In this document: positions 33,121 to 45,246 of the stretch, piece by piece
Layout: each line of letters opens with the position of its first letter
Numbering within the stretch: position 1 is the first letter of the stretch
Assembly (NCBI GenBank): GCA_021521415.1
Contig: JAIQDT010001727.1
Coordinates: 372,001-436,000 of the forward strand
DNA from: Bidens hawaiensis
Lineage: Eukaryota > Streptophyta > Magnoliopsida > Asterales > Asteraceae
DNA: 64,000 nucleotides
Direction: 5' to 3'
Translations under genes and position numbers: made by a program
The notes under the pieces: model-generated
Seen by the model: only the letters and a program-made list of their open reading frames with translations
What the model was told of the DNA's origin: nothing
Database searches by the model: none

Positions 33121-33880
33121 CACTGCTCCGCCACTGATCTGGCATCTTCCTGGAATTGAAGATAATGTTGAACAAATTGGTTAACCACATGACTCATTTT
33201 TCTCCTAGACACTTCCACACCCGATGGGTATATTGTCTTGGCCAACTGCTTTAGCCCTTCCCATCTTACTAAGAGCATTCCTCACTTCTTCTTGTGTTAT
33301 ACATCGGCAGTAGCTATTATTCCGTTGTTGTCGGTGTAGGACTATGTTGTCATTTCCTTCTTGGTAAGCCCTCCCATTGTTGAAAAGGTCATGGAAGTAG
33401 GTTTGCCATCTTAACTTGATGTCCTAACTTTAACTAGTACCTGCCCATCTGCACCCTTTATATATTTCACAAACCCTAGATCTTTCTTTGTACGCTCCCT
33501 GGCTTTGGCAATCTTAAACATGTCATGTTCCCCCTGTTTTGTTCCTAAACATTCATACATCTGTTTATACACCGTGTTCTTTGCTTCTGACACTGTCTTC
33601 TTCGCCTTCTTTTGGCCCTTTTGTAAGTCTCACTCAGTCCCACTCGTTCCTCCTCGTTTATACACCTCATAAGCTCCTTAAAACTTTCATGTTGTTCCTT
33701 ATATTGTCTTGTACCACCTCATTCCACGACCAAGACTCCTTATGCCCCCATGTTTATCTTGTTGTGACCCCAAGAGTCTCCTTTGCTGCTTGAGTAATCT
33801 TCGTCGCCATAGCCTCCCATATCTGGCTTGATTCCTCATCTTGTCGAACAAAGGTCAGCGGAATAAGTTTATCCCAAAAA

Positions 33881-35057
33881 AAAAGAGATCTTGTCATCCT
33901 TTAAACTACTCCATCGTATACAAGGTGTACCTTTTCTCTCTCGCACTATCAACTTAATTTAGAAGCCTATATCTAATAAAAAAATTGACCATAAAAGTTC
34001 AAGGCTTGGTCATAAATTATTAGAGTGGAGGGATAAATGGAAAAAAAAACTCATATTTCTACATGTTCATGTCATTTTCTCATCGAAATTAACATCTTTT
34101 CTAGCGACGTGTATTAGTTTTTAGAGCATATAAATCGTCAAAATCAATCAATAAAATAATAATAATAATAATAACTAATATACCAACATACGGTAACCAG
34201 ATTCATATCATAATATACTTCAGATACATCGAGAAGAAAAAAAACTAACCAATATTTTGGGTTGGAGGCAATGGATAGAAAGATGATAATTAGTTAATCA
34301 CCATCAAGAACACTCGAACAAAAGCATCATCGGGTGATCTGAACCGACGGTGTTGCTACCAGCCCCATTGTAAAACACAAGCATGATAACCGCGGCAAAG
34401 AACACCATAACCTAATGAATCATTATTAGAGAAAAAAATAGGAACTTCCGACCACCATAAGGATGGTAAATATAGTCGCCATTCTCCATAATATATTCTT
34501 CTGGAATTGATTCATTCCTAAGGAGTACAATACGAATTGGTTAATCGACGTATTCATTTTATATGCTCCGGTGAACGTTCATTATATATATGTTTGGAGG
34601 GGAACCGACGGTTACATGGTGATTATTGGTGTATAGCGTTGCGACGGTAGTCAGGCAGTTATCCCCTTATCCGATTGTCTTCTTTTAGGTTTTATTTTAA
34701 TTCTGAAGTGTGAGAAACATACATGTTATTGATTTTATTTTATTTATTTATTTTGTTTAATTATTTTTGGCACACTTATTTGTTAATCAACACTTATCAT
34801 TCGTTCTAACAATACATACATAATTATAACATAAGAATATAATAATGATATAATAAAAGGGATGCAAAAGATGAAAGGGTTGCAACGTGTGTATATAAAG
34901 TGAAATTGAAATGTAGAAAAAATAAATGGTGGTTTAATAGATAAGAAGACTATAAAAGGGGAACTAAATTAAAATTTGCGTACATTTTGATTTAAATTAA
35001 GATTTTATATAAGTTTTGGAAAAAAGGTTATGAAATAGGTATGTATTGAATTCTAAA
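33881..35057. other. Unassigned DNA left of the Helitron
   Basis: No recognised gene. Contains moderately complex, non-repetitive DNA at 34240-34680 and AT-rich DNA beyond. The last 40 bp (35016-35057) resemble the 5' end of the adjacent Helitron (TATGTATTGAATTCTAAA), suggesting a second, truncated Helitron end. Confidence 0.4.
34426..34557 (-). CDS. Hypothetical small ORF with a membrane-like segment
   Basis: 43 codons, ATG at 34557, TAA at 34426. The C-terminal part MATIFTILMVVGSSYFFL is a plausible single membrane helix. Just downstream another frame reads VMVFFAAVIMLVFYNGAG, also hydrophobic, directly after an acceptor-like TTCATTAG. I do not recognise the protein. It could be chance in a low-GC region, or a remnant of a small spliced host gene in the only non-repetitive stretch of the neighbourhood. 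Confidence 0.2.
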   Translation of the reverse strand: MNTSINQFVLYSLGMNQFQKNILWRMATIFTILMVVGSSYFFL

Positions 35058-35829
35058 CTAGGGTATAGCCCATGTTACACACGGGTGGAAAAACATGTCA
35101 ACAAACATAATAAATTTAAACAACACATTCAAACAACACAAAACTTTTTCAAACTTTCAGACCAAAACGTTAACCATTTACATTGTCTAGATATTAAAAG
35201 TTAAAAGTTACAATAAGTTAATGTACATCGAACAACCAAAAAACATCAACAAAAGACATAAAAATGTTCTTTCATATTAAACCACCATCAACTTCTTCAA
35301 ACATTCTATTAAAAGAAACTCATTTTGTTTCACCACCTGAAAATATAATAAAACAATAGCATCCCAATTAAATATACCATAATAACATATTTAATAATGA
35401 GTAACATTTGAACATTAATAAAGTTGTTTTTATTAAAACAAAATAACATATAACAACAAACAAAGTAAAATGACGTTTATAAAACATCTTTCTAACTTAA
35501 ACCATTAAACCAAAAAGATATATTAATAAAAACCTTTTTTTGACCGTCATTTTATAACTAACAAATTTGATACTATTTCAAAACAACCCGTTTTGAAATA
35601 TTTTCAAAATAGTTACAAAATATAAAAAATTTGGAATTAGTCAACTTCAAAAAATTATGAAATTGTTTTTGATTTTTGACCAATCTTGCAACAAACTTTT
35701 AAATCACTGACATAAATATTTTGTTAAATTTGTAAAACTTAAAAACGTTTTACAATAAATGAATTCTCAAATAACTTTGGAAAGATTAAAAATTTTTATG
35801 TTGACTTTGAAAATAATTAAAGCTGAAAA

Positions 35830-36620
35830 AATATGACTAATTAATTTAGAAATAATTACAAAAATAAAAATCAAATCGGTTAATTTGAAAACTTCTAAAA
35901 ATTATAGAAATATTTTGAAATGAGTTTAAAATTATGGACAGTATTAAAACCTTTAAAACTTTGTGGAAAGATTGATCAATTTCTAAATATAAAAGGAGTT
36001 TAAATATATTAATTAAATTTTGTAGTTTTAAGTTTAAATTTGGTCTTCCATGTAAAGATAGAAATAATTTAAAATATCTTGATTCATGGGAATAATAATA
36101 ATAATAAATTATAAAAAGTTGTCATGTTTAATCATATGTGCCGAATAATATTTATAAATGATGATAAAACGGTTATATAATTTATTATATATTAAGTATT
36201 GATTATTAGAAATTATGTCGATTTGAATATTGTGTTCTAAAATAACGCGGTTATTATTTTAGTATTAATTAATAATTAATATTCACGTAATTTAAAGTAA
36301 GATTACATTACAATTATGGCAAGTATTTTTAGTTTGACAATCAGTTTTTTGAATATTAAAATGATAACTTATTCTAGTTAATGGCAAATGACAAAAATGA
36401 AAATCAAATCTGTTCTAATTTTACTAATATGACTAATTAATTTAGAAATAATTACAAAAATGAAAATCAAATCGGTTAATTTGAAAACTTCAAAAATTAT
36501 GGAAAGATTTTGAAATGAGTTTAAAATTATGAAGAGTATTAAAACCTTTAAAACTTTGTTGAAAGATTGGTCAAAATCCGAATTTAAAAGGAGTTTAAAT
36601 ATGTTAATTAAATTGTATTA
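35830..36620. repeat. Dispersed duplication in the Helitron body
   Basis: A roughly 190-bp segment starting ATATGACTAATTAATTTAG at about 35830 recurs at about 36428 with the shared core TTTGAAATGAGTTTAAAAT, the copies about 590 bp apart. Confidence 0.7.
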
Positions 36621-36740
36621 AAACCATTAATACAATTTGTTGAGTTTAACTATCCTTATTAGTTATTTAAACAAATAAGGATAGTCAAACTCAATAAATT
36701 GTATTAATGGGATACTTAAACCTTGTTGCAAGTAAGACTC

Positions 36741-37352
36741 GGAAATTTATTTAAGTTATAACTTATTCATTCGGTTTTTTAATAAATAAGGAAAGTCAAA
36801 AGATATAAATTGTAATAATGGGATAATTAGGTTATTATTTCGGTCAAACCACAAATTAAGGAATGAGTTTATAAAAATGGAAAAAATTAAAAAAAAAACA
36901 TAAAAAAGGATTGTACATTCGGTTTTAAAAAAATAAGGAATGTCAAACTTTATAAAGTGTCATAACTGAATTCTTAAATGTGTATAAATCTAAAAATGTA
37001 AACTAATTTGAATGGTAAAAAATGATTTAATATGAATGGTCAAAAACGATTTAATATGAATTGCCAAATACTTAAATCAGTGGGGAAATTTATTTAAGTT
37101 ATAACTTATTCATTCGGTTTTTTTAACAACTAAAGAAAGTCAAAAAATATAAATTGTAATAATGGGATAATTAGGTTATTATTTCGGTCAAACCACAAAT
37201 TAAGTAATGAGTTTATAAAAATGGGGAATAAAAATTAAAAACATAAAAATAGTTACTCATTCGGTTTTAAAAAAAAATAAGAAATGTCAAACTCTATAAA
37301 TTGTATTAATGCGATTCTTCAATGTGTATAAACCTAAAAATGTAAACTAATA
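36741..37352. repeat. 343-bp tandem duplication in the Helitron body
   Basis: GGAAATTTATTTAAGTTATA starts at 36741 and 37084. Both units contain CATTCGGTTTTTT, TATTTCGGTCAAACCACAAA and a TAAAAATGTAAACTAAT end; the second is shorter by internal deletions. Confidence 0.8.
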
Positions 37353-38161
37353 TAAGATTGGAAATTATAATGAGATTTTAAATTAGACGAAATATTTGTC
37401 ACTTAATTGGAAGTTGACAAAAACAATAGAATAATAATTATATTATTATAAGTAATTTAATGTATATTATAATCTTATAAATAAGGAACATACATGAATA
37501 TTTAAAAAAATATACTTCAATATTAAAAAAATACATCTTATTAACTAATGTTCAATCCATGCAATTAGCATATATGAGTCGGAACAATAACCTGAAATGA
37601 TAAAGTCAAATATTAATAGTCATATTATGGAAGATTTTAATTATAATTTTATAATCGAAAAATTTGAATGGTCTTACCGAAAAACGAAATAGTGATAATA
37701 ACGATGGTATCTCCGATTTATTTAGAAGGTAAAATGAAATATTCCGTACATCAATCGGGACAATAACCTAAAATAATTAAGTTTTGTTATAACATTGATA
37801 TTATGGAAGATTTGAATTATAATTCATAACCGGAAAATTTAAATTGGCCTTACCGGAAAAAGAATAATGATAATGTCCATGGATGAAACTGATTTTTATT
37901 TAGAACCTAGAATAACAACATGTAAAAGAAAAAAAAACAGAAAAAATATAAAGCTTCAAATAAATATAAAACAACCATTGTTATATGTATAACACATGAC
38001 CGAAAAAACTTACCGGATGTAACATCCTGATTTTGATAAGATTAATAAAATAAGTTTCGTTTATTTAATAGTGTGTCGTTTATCGGTTTAGATAAATAAA
38101 ATATAAAAGGCGGGCTTGGACTTTAGAAGATGGAATGGGCCTTAGGTCCATGGGCTTAAGG

Positions 38162-38174
38162 GAGTATAAATACC
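38162..38174 (+). promoter_or_regulatory. LTR C TATA box
   Basis: GTATAAATACCCC about 145 bp from the LTR start, a normal U3 position. The upstream GGGCCTTAGGTCCATGGGC resembles plant GGGCC/TGGGC promoter elements. Confidence 0.5.
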
Positions 38175-38751
38175 CCCTAAACCCTATTCCTTTCCATTTT
38201 ATCCATATCTACACCATAGCCTACACCATCAAAACACACACAAATACCATCCTTTATCCCGAGCCAAGGTCCGAAGGTGAAAACCCGAGCTTGTTGGTGC
38301 TAGAACATTGTGACGAACCAAAACAACATCAATACTAGATTGTGTTCATAGATCGACTTGTTTAAGGAACGTTTATGATTAGAAATCATTCATTTAGGCT
38401 CGGATTCGTTAAAGAAATCCTAGATCTGTCTATAACTGGTAAAAACAAATCAAGCACAATGATTCTCAACCAAATTTGTTAATGTTTGATATGCTAATTG
38501 TTAAACTAACAACCGGGTTTAGAAATGGACAAATCGCACCCCATAAAACCCAACGTTTGAACGAATGGACGGTCGGGGTTTGTAGGCGCTGGTATTATGA
38601 GTTCATTGGTACCTAAATCGTTTTGTTTCGTTAGCAAACGAAGGTTTATTTCAGATCTGGTACGAGTTGACTGTTCTGTGTTCTTATTAATTTTGACTTT
38701 GAACTCTGGGTCAAAGTCTGGATAAGATTGATGCAATTGGTTATGTCCAGA

Positions 38752-39045
38752 TAACGAATTAGTTCACCCATTCGTTATGTCAGGATAACGAATTAGCTCA
38801 CCCAGTTCGTTGTGACAAGATAACAAATCATGCGATTCATTACTCACCCAATTCGTTATGTTAAGATAACGAATCAAGTCATGTTCAGATAACGAATCAG
38901 AATGACGAACCATATGATGACAAGATGACGAACTAGAATGACGAACCAGATGATGATAAGATAACGAACCAGAATATTGAATCAGCTAGCGAATCAGTTA
39001 ACGAATCAGGCTTAATTCGTTATAACGAATGAGTCAGCGAATTAA
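38752..39045. repeat. CGAATC/TTCGTTA word cluster in solo LTR C
   Basis: Reiterated GATAACGAATTAG, CATTCGTTATG, AACGAATCAG and ACGAACCAG words, the same vocabulary as the Copia LTR, leader and accessory promoter at 6400-11165 and 18620-19260. Confidence 0.75.
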
Positions 39046-39111
39046 ATAATAATTTATAACTCTAATGGAAAATGCGTTAAGGCAGTTAATGGAAATAAAA
39101 TTTTTCTAAGC

Positions 39112-41060
39112 TGTCACACCCCCATCTTAGGCCTAGACGTGTGACCAACAGTTGGTACCATATTTGTAAATAAATCAGAGTTACGGTTTAATAGCGGAAG
39201 TCTTAAAAACATGTGGATTTAAGTTGTAAGTATTTACATTACAAAAGATGAGACAAAAGTCTCATTTAAGTTTACTTGTTTATAGTTTTACAAAACCATC
39301 ATTCATTAATATTTAAGTTTAACAGAATATCTGAGCCATCGTATTCTTGAGCACTTCGTCTTCACAAGCCCTAGTCTTGATTACCTGCAAAATGTTAGAA
39401 AATACGTCAGCAACGAATGCTGGTGAATATGCTGACACTAAAATATTTTTTCTTTACTTGATTACCCCTCTAGACATAACTTAGGTCCGGTCCATCGTGC
39501 CTTAGGAATAATCAAGTTAAAATAATATAATTTATAAACTCAAGTCTCTACTCATAGCACCTCAGCAAACACCGCAGCGTTCGACATTACTTAGGTACCA
39601 TAGGTATACACATGGTCATTACTCTCCGCATGCGAGCTACTATAACCAAGCGTGGTGCGATGTGCCCACCGCATTTTACCACATATGTAAGGATCCAGAC
39701 AAACGTATACTATAGCCTGAAGGCTAGTGTTTTTACTCTTGTTTCTAAATATTTTAGAGACACGTAGTCTCATGTAAACATTTTCATATAACACGTGTGA
39801 CTCGTTTTAAAAAAAAGTTTAAAAGTTTGGGGCGTATTCACCTTTTTGATTTGGATCGGCTTCAAACACCGTCCGAGGGTCTTTTCCGTTGCTTTCTCGC
39901 ACCTATAGTACGAGTATAACTATTTGTTAGTCGGATATACAACCCGGCTTAAGACCTTTAATCTTATTTTATAAACTTTACCTCGATGAACCTTTAGTTC
40001 AAAATTTCTTTTACTTTAAAACCTTTAGTTAAAAAGTAATATTATAAACCTTTAGTTTATTTTCATAAAACCCTACGTTTCTTCTTCTCTAAGAAACGTA
40101 TTCTTTTCTTTTCTTTATTATTTAAGAATAGTTATTTATTACTTAAATAATATTTCTATAACAAAGAATTACACACATATATAATCATACATATATATAA
40201 ATATTCTTAATTTCTTTCTTTACTTTTCTTTGTTATATTTTCTCTTATTTTATTGAGGTATCGAGTATAACATCGACTTAGGGTTTTAAGCCTTTTATAA
40301 TATTTTGTTATTATTTTATTCGGGCAATACGCCTACCTTTACTTGGCTTGTTAAACCCTAGACAATCGAACAGCACTACGACGTCTCTTTCTTTTTCAAC
40401 ATTCCTTGATCAACACTCCACCTTGGCACGCTTATCGAGACGCACCAACACTCTTTCTCACGTCGACACACTTTACGAAACGGATCGTCGGGATGTCAAG
40501 ATTGTAACACCTTCTTTTTTGGTACGTTGTTGGGAGATGGCACAAATACTTAGGTATGGGCACGGATATCAAGGAACCGGGGCACAAACTTCGAGGTGGA
40601 TTGAGGGTATGGTTTAAGGGTTCTAGAGAGATGTTAGTGAGAGAAATGTAAGTGTGTTTTGGTGTGAGAATGGAAGATGGTCGTGGTTGCTATTTATAGG
40701 AAAAACCAGGAGCCCGTCGCAATACGCGATGGCTTCCTTGGTCACCCATCGTGTATCGCGATGTAGCTTGTCACGGTCACCCACTAGACCTACCACGTAG
40801 CGCCACGTGGCAGGCGTTGTGCCACGTGTTGACACGTGGCGATCGTTCTGCCACGTGGCGACACATATTACCACCGTTTGCCACGTGGCACACGTGTTAC
40901 ATTCTGTCAGATAACCTTGATTCTAAGGCCGTCGCATATCGTAATGGGCCAAAGTACCAGGATTTTCATTTTCAACCTTGGAGTTTAGAATTTTGGCTGA
41001 TTTGGTCCCTTGCCTTTAGAAACTTGACATTTTTAAATCGAAAGTTTTCGTGATGTTACA
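39112..41060 (-). mobile_element. Solo LTR D nested in solo LTR C
   Basis: Starts TGTCACACCCCC and ends GTGATGTTACA. Flanks TAAGC (39107-39111) and CAAGC (41061-41065) differ at one base, consistent with an aged 5-bp duplication. Reverse-complemented it begins TGTAACATCACG, like LTR C. TATA box (minus) CTATAAATAGC at about 40690-40699, with a G-box cluster just upstream. Confidence 0.75.
40800..40896 (-). promoter_or_regulatory. Cluster of six G-boxes (CACGTG) in LTR D U3
   Basis: Six CACGTG cores occur in about 95 bp, most as GCCACGTGGC-type perfect palindromes, about 100 bp upstream of the LTR TATA box. G-boxes bind plant bZIP and bHLH factors (light, ABA and stress responses). Function here is inferred. 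Confidence 0.6.
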
Positions 41061-41065
41061 CAAGC

Positions 41066-41150
41066 TGACCCCAGCCCTGGGCTCTGCCCCTTGGACCCCG
41101 CTGGGGGCTGCCGCCCCCTAGAACTCCGCTGCCCCTGGAACCCCGTTCGT
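41066..41150. repeat. C-rich CCCCTTGGACCCCGC-type repeat in LTR C
   Basis: About four imperfect 20-22 bp units of the form CTGCCCCTKGAACCCCG, strongly GC-rich in an AT-rich context, right next to the LTR D insertion site. Confidence 0.6.
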
Positions 41151-41573
41151 TGAGGGTAATAATCAAACTAGAAACACGATATGGGTAGTGATAGTTAAAT
41201 TGATACGTGTAATTGTTATACAGATGGTCGTACACAGCTCAAGAAAGGAATAACCATAAACGATGAACGTAACCACATTCAGGTGAGTTTCTAGCCCCAC
41301 TTCCTTGTTATGTTTTCGGGGCTGTGTGCATACTCGATGTGATTTGTTAATACACTTACCCTAAGTGGTAAGTGTATGTGTTATATGATTTATGTATGAA
41401 TGAATGCTTGATGATGCATGAACGATCTTCGGATATTGCGTGTATCGTCAAGGGATAGTTTAAAGATATGATATATATATATATATATATATAAATTATG
41501 TATGTACGTATGGAAGTTATAATTATGAATGTAGAAAAAGGCATGGAAGGTATGGTTAGAAAGAGAACAGACC

Positions 41574-41730
41574 ATAATATTATCTGCGAATGAAGGGAAC
41601 GGATTCTAATAATATCCGCGAATGTAGGGGACGGACCCTAATAATATCCGCGAATGTAGGGAACGGACCCTAATAGTATCCGCGAATGTAGGGAACATAC
41701 CCTAATAATATTTGCGAATGTTTAGGGACG
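41574..41730. repeat. 33-bp tandem repeat in LTR C
   Basis: About five units of AATATCCGCGAATGTAGGG plus RACGGACCCT at a 33-34 bp period, degenerating at both ends. Confidence 0.8.
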
Positions 41731-42470
41731 AGGTATATGTATATACGTATGTATAAAAGGAAAGAAGGAAGGTATGAAAGTATGAACGTACGAAGGAAGG
41801 TAAAGAACTATGTATGTATATGTACCTTCGGGTGCGTATATATGAATGTGTATGGATGTATTGTATGTTACCTGATTAACTAGAACTCAGTCAGCGTAGC
41901 TGACTTTTAGTATGTACGTAGGTGAGTAGAATGAGGCAGCTCGCTTGATGAGGATACATGGCATGGAATTGAAGATACTGGCATCTCAAGGAAATGTTAT
42001 GATGTTTTTAAAGACTATGTTTTATGTGTAAATAACGATGAATGTTTGTTAAGACGAGATTTGAAGGTTGTGTAATATATATTATGGTTGAAGTTTTTAT
42101 TCCGCGAAAGTTTTAATTAACTCTGATATTTAGAACTGTGTTTATGAGTAAATCCAACGTCCAATGTAGGGCACCGATAACGGGGCCTTACACCGGAAAA
42201 ACGTAAATACGTAGAAATATTAGCTTAATCGCCGTTTTTGATTTAGAATCCAAACTGAAAAAAATCAGTTAACAATGAAAATAAAGATAAAAAGGTTAGA
42301 TCTACAATAACCGGAAGAAAATATGATATTGCCGGAAAAAGATATAACCTTGCCGGAAAATCATATAACATTGTTGGCCAGTAGAGTATAATATATAACC
42401 TTACCGGAAAAAGATTAATCTCGATCTACATTACCAGAATATAGAAGATGGTGGATAGTGGAGTTATTAA

Positions 42471-42472
<2 letters not shown>

Positions 42473-42507
<35 letters not shown>
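42473..42507. repeat. (AG)n microsatellite
   Basis: A pure AG tract of 35 bases near the Helitron 5' end. Confidence 0.95.
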
Positions 42508-42510
<3 letters not shown>

Positions 42511-42752
42511 AATGATTATGTTGGAAAATTCTTAATGTTTAAATAAGTTTTTTGGGTGTGTGGTGAATACGACACGTGGCAGCATAATAGACACTCTGAG
42601 AATGAAAACATGGTGAGTTAGAGGCCTAGGTGGACAACCTAGTAGAATGACATGTTGAGGAATTGTATTAATTAATAGATTAGTAAGATGATGTTTTGAA
42701 AAAAACAAGGGTTAGGAAATAGGTGTGTATTGAATTTTAAATATAGTAGAGA

Positions 42753-43027
42753 TAATATATACATAAAACAAACTTTTTTCAATTGTAATGTTACACGTAT
42801 AAATTAATTAACCAAATTATCCTAATCTAATAAGTAGCAAAATAATGCTAAACGGACTATATGTAATCAATTTGTAGCAAAAAATCTTAAAAAATACAAT
42901 AATGGAGACTAGTACTTACAATCAGTTTGTTGCCACCCTTGTGTATGCTTTGCAAACCAAAATAAACTCAACGATCAAAGAAAAAAAAAAGAAACATTCC
43001 GAGCAAACTGACCGGTATGAATATGAG
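42753..43027. other. Left flank of the Tat element
   Basis: No gene. The last roughly 40 bp (from AAGAAACATTCCGAGCAAA) plus 55385-55520 form one unit of a tandem duplication whose second unit is 55523-55690, so the Tat element landed inside the first unit. Confidence 0.55.
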
Positions 43028-43995
43028 TGAAGAAACACTAAGTGAACCCACGGGCAGATTATAGATAATCTGGGGGTTAAGTAATGTTTCCCACGAGGAT
43101 GAGGTCCAGCAGAGAAGGTTGTTCTTCAGGGGACCTGCAAAACAGACACCGTAAGCTCGTCACTGAGAAGGGGGGGGTTCCTCCTTGTGACCACCCTCCG
43201 GCGTGAGAATCAGACTAGATTGCTCTGAATATAAGTGTATATTAAGAGATTTCTAGATAAGATTGAGATATCAGATGATGTCCTTACCATTCCAAGGTGT
43301 TGGAGTATTTATAGCCGAAGGTAGGTTTCCAAGCAGGTACAGCCGGCTGAATAGTATTCCTGTTCTACCAACAGTGGACTACGCACAGGCCATGTTGGTT
43401 GGTGGATAGGTTACGGCCAACAGTAATAAGGTCGGCTGTATACTGTTCCTTTACTGCCGGCTACGCACTGTTCCACCAACTGTAGGCTGCGCACGTCCCA
43501 TCGTAAGGGTTGGTGAGTAGGCAGCGGCTAATAGTGACAAACAGTACTAGAGGGTGCTCCTCCTCGTATTGTTGTCGGTGAGCTGTCACCCTGTGATTAG
43601 TTCATGGGCTGCTCTGGTCAAATTGTCTGTTCCGCCCATACCTTAGTAGGTATAGTACGAAAGACCTTCCAGAAGCATACGGACTGGCTCATTTAGGCGG
43701 GAGTATTCCCGCCTTGCTCATTCCTTCATGTGACTACTGAAGTAGCGAATGCCTCGTGCGTGTAGCCTTGCTGTTAGTGCGGGTAGCCTTCCCTGATGGC
43801 TTGTATCCGCAGCTGCGGGAACAGGCGGGGTACTTCACCATTGGGAGGCTTTCCCTGCGGGTACAGCTGGCGTACTGCGCGTAAGGTTCTTTGAGCATGG
43901 TGGGTCCTGCTGGAGCAGTTGGTCATTGCGCAGACGTCCCTGTTCAAGGTGAGTCTTGCGGGTCCAACTGGGCTCTGCTGGGACCTACCTCTTCA
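43028..43995 (-). repeat. Tat element 3' LTR
   Basis: 968 bp; plus-strand ends TGAAGAAACAC and CTACCTCTTCA. Minus-strand TATA box CTATAAATAC at about 43305-43314. Contains a run of 8 G against 10 in the other LTR. Confidence 0.95.
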
Positions 43996-44012
43996 AGTCC
44001 CCCCAGTCCAAT
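43996..44012 (-). other. Tat polypurine tract
   Basis: The minus strand reads GGACTGGGGGGACT immediately before the 3' LTR. The same tract occurs at 59216-59230 in the second Tat copy. Confidence 0.75.
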
Positions 44013-44390
44013 GTTCTTCTCATGAATTATTAATAAGTGAGGTGAACTTTTGGACTTAGCAAGGGGTTTTGAAAAGGGTTTAGTTTTTCGGTTTTCCGTG
44101 GTGATTCATCCCGCGGTTTTCCTGATGTCACGCAGAAATTCCCGACTTTTCTGCTTGATCTTTGGGTGTGAAGCGGGTAGGTTTGTAACCTCCTCGCACG
44201 TCAGGAGCGTTGAGTCCCACTTGTGTGGATTCTCCATGGGGTCTTGGTAGTTTTCAACATAGTGATCAATTATGCTAAAACCACCAATTCTATCTTGGAG
44301 TTTCAAACAATATAGTTCTCGACGTTCCCGTCGTGCGGGGATGTTATTCCCGTTTCCGCAAGCATGGCCCAGAAGATCCTTCTTGGTTTG

Positions 44391-44770
44391 AATTCCCTGC
44401 AGAGTGCTAAGTACGTGAAGGGTTTTGCCTTGACACTGTACCCGCACTCGTCTTACGGTTACTTTACTTCCAAGGTATTCCTGGCGTCAATTCCCTGCGG
44501 GTGCTAAGTATGTGAAGGGTTTTGCCTTGACACTGTACCCGCATCCGTCTGACGGTTACTTGGTTGCCAAGTTATTCTTGGCTTCAATTCCCTGCGGGTG
44601 CTAGGTATGTGAAGGGTTTTGCCTTAACACTGTACCCGCATCCGTCTTACGGTTACTTGGTTGCCAAGTTATTCTTGGCTTCAATTCCCTGCGGGTGCTA
44701 GGTATGTGAAGGGTTTTGCCTTAACACTGTACCCGCATCCGTCTTACGGTTACTTGGTTGCCAAGGTAAG
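44391..44770. repeat. 97-bp tandem repeat, four units (Tat copy 1)
   Basis: Units start at 44391, 44489, 44586 and 44683. Each has CCTGCGGGTGCTARGTATGT, AACACTGTACCCGC and TTACGGTTACTTGGTTGCCA. Located close to the 3' LTR. The second Tat copy has eight units of the same repeat. Confidence 0.9.
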
Positions 44771-45109
44771 GGGTATTTTCCCACTTACTTTTGAATCTTT
44801 TTGAATTTTGAATTTTGAAATTCGAAGAGTTGGTGAAAGGATAAGAACAGTCCAAACCTCTGAAACGTCGTGCGACGGTTTCTTCTGACTGTGTCAGGAC
44901 GTGCAGGAAGTTATGGTGACGTGACAGTACATGGTCATTCCAGACGCTTTTTCAGGCGCGTGGGCGCGATTTTTCGGGCGCGTGGCCGCGAAATTAATGG
45001 TATGCGTCCTGTCAACAGCTGTTGCCAGCTTGCTTTTTGCCACGTGTCATAGTTTCATTGCACCTTCGTTTTCTCTCTCTTCCGCATTAATTTCATCGCA
45101 TTAATTGCG

Positions 45110-45130
45110 ATTAGTATATAAAGGGGGAGA
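45110..45130 (+). promoter_or_regulatory. Candidate promoter of the antisense accessory gene
   Basis: AGTATATAAAGGGGGAGAGG contains a TATA box about 125 bp upstream of the ATG at 45247, on the plus strand, opposite to gag-pol. A pyrimidine-rich CTCTTCTCTTCATCTTC stretch typical of plant 5'UTRs follows. Confidence 0.55.
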
Positions 45131-45246
45131 GGGTTCTTTGTAATCCACACTTTCACTCTTCTCTTCATCTTCTTTGCGATTTCCGGCGAATACTAACCTT
45201 TTCAGGCAAGCATTCTCCCGAAATCGTTTTCTTCTTCTTTTACAAG

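Larger units (their letters stand above)
29165..33880 (-). mobile_element. Degenerate LINE, split by solo LTR B
   Basis: In element order (right to left): AKARERTKKDLG block at 33411-33593; RT motif GIKPLSHTMELWERII at about 33060-33110; then, beyond the solo LTR, FIDLEKAYGSVPRRLLWDSL and GSALSPFLYAIVLDEL at 30294-30641, with the catalytic FADD replaced by LAGD; a C-terminal domain near 29660-30170; and a 3'UTR with a (TA)n tract at 29468-29502. Many stops and frameshifts occur. It is of the same plant LINE type as the fragment at 1925-2768. The 5' end (endonuclease) is missing; exact ends are uncertain. Confidence 0.75.
38018..42192 (+). mobile_element. Solo LTR C (~2.2 kb without nested insert)
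   Basis: Starts TGTAACATCCTG, ends GGGGCCTTACA, with a perfect 5-bp duplication CCGGA (38013-38017 and 42193-42197). A TATA box GTATAAATACCCC lies at about 38162-38174. It contains CGAATC/TTCGTTA words (38752-39045) like the Copia element, and a nested solo LTR D. No internal region. Confidence 0.8.
35058..42752 (-). mobile_element. Non-autonomous Helitron with nested LTR insertions
   Basis: The 5' end on the minus strand is A|TCTCTACTATAT at 42752, a typical plant Helitron start. The 3' end is CTAG|T at 35058, preceded about 11 bp upstream by the hairpin CCCGTGTGTAACATGGG. Insertion is between A and T with no duplication, as expected. Without the nested solo LTRs it is about 3.5 kb. It has no RepHel ORF and contains internal duplications. 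Confidence 0.7.

Noticed and set aside
40348..41053. ORFs of 80-100 codons within solo LTR D
   Set aside because: They overlap the LTR promoter and G-box palindromes on both strands and show no protein family.
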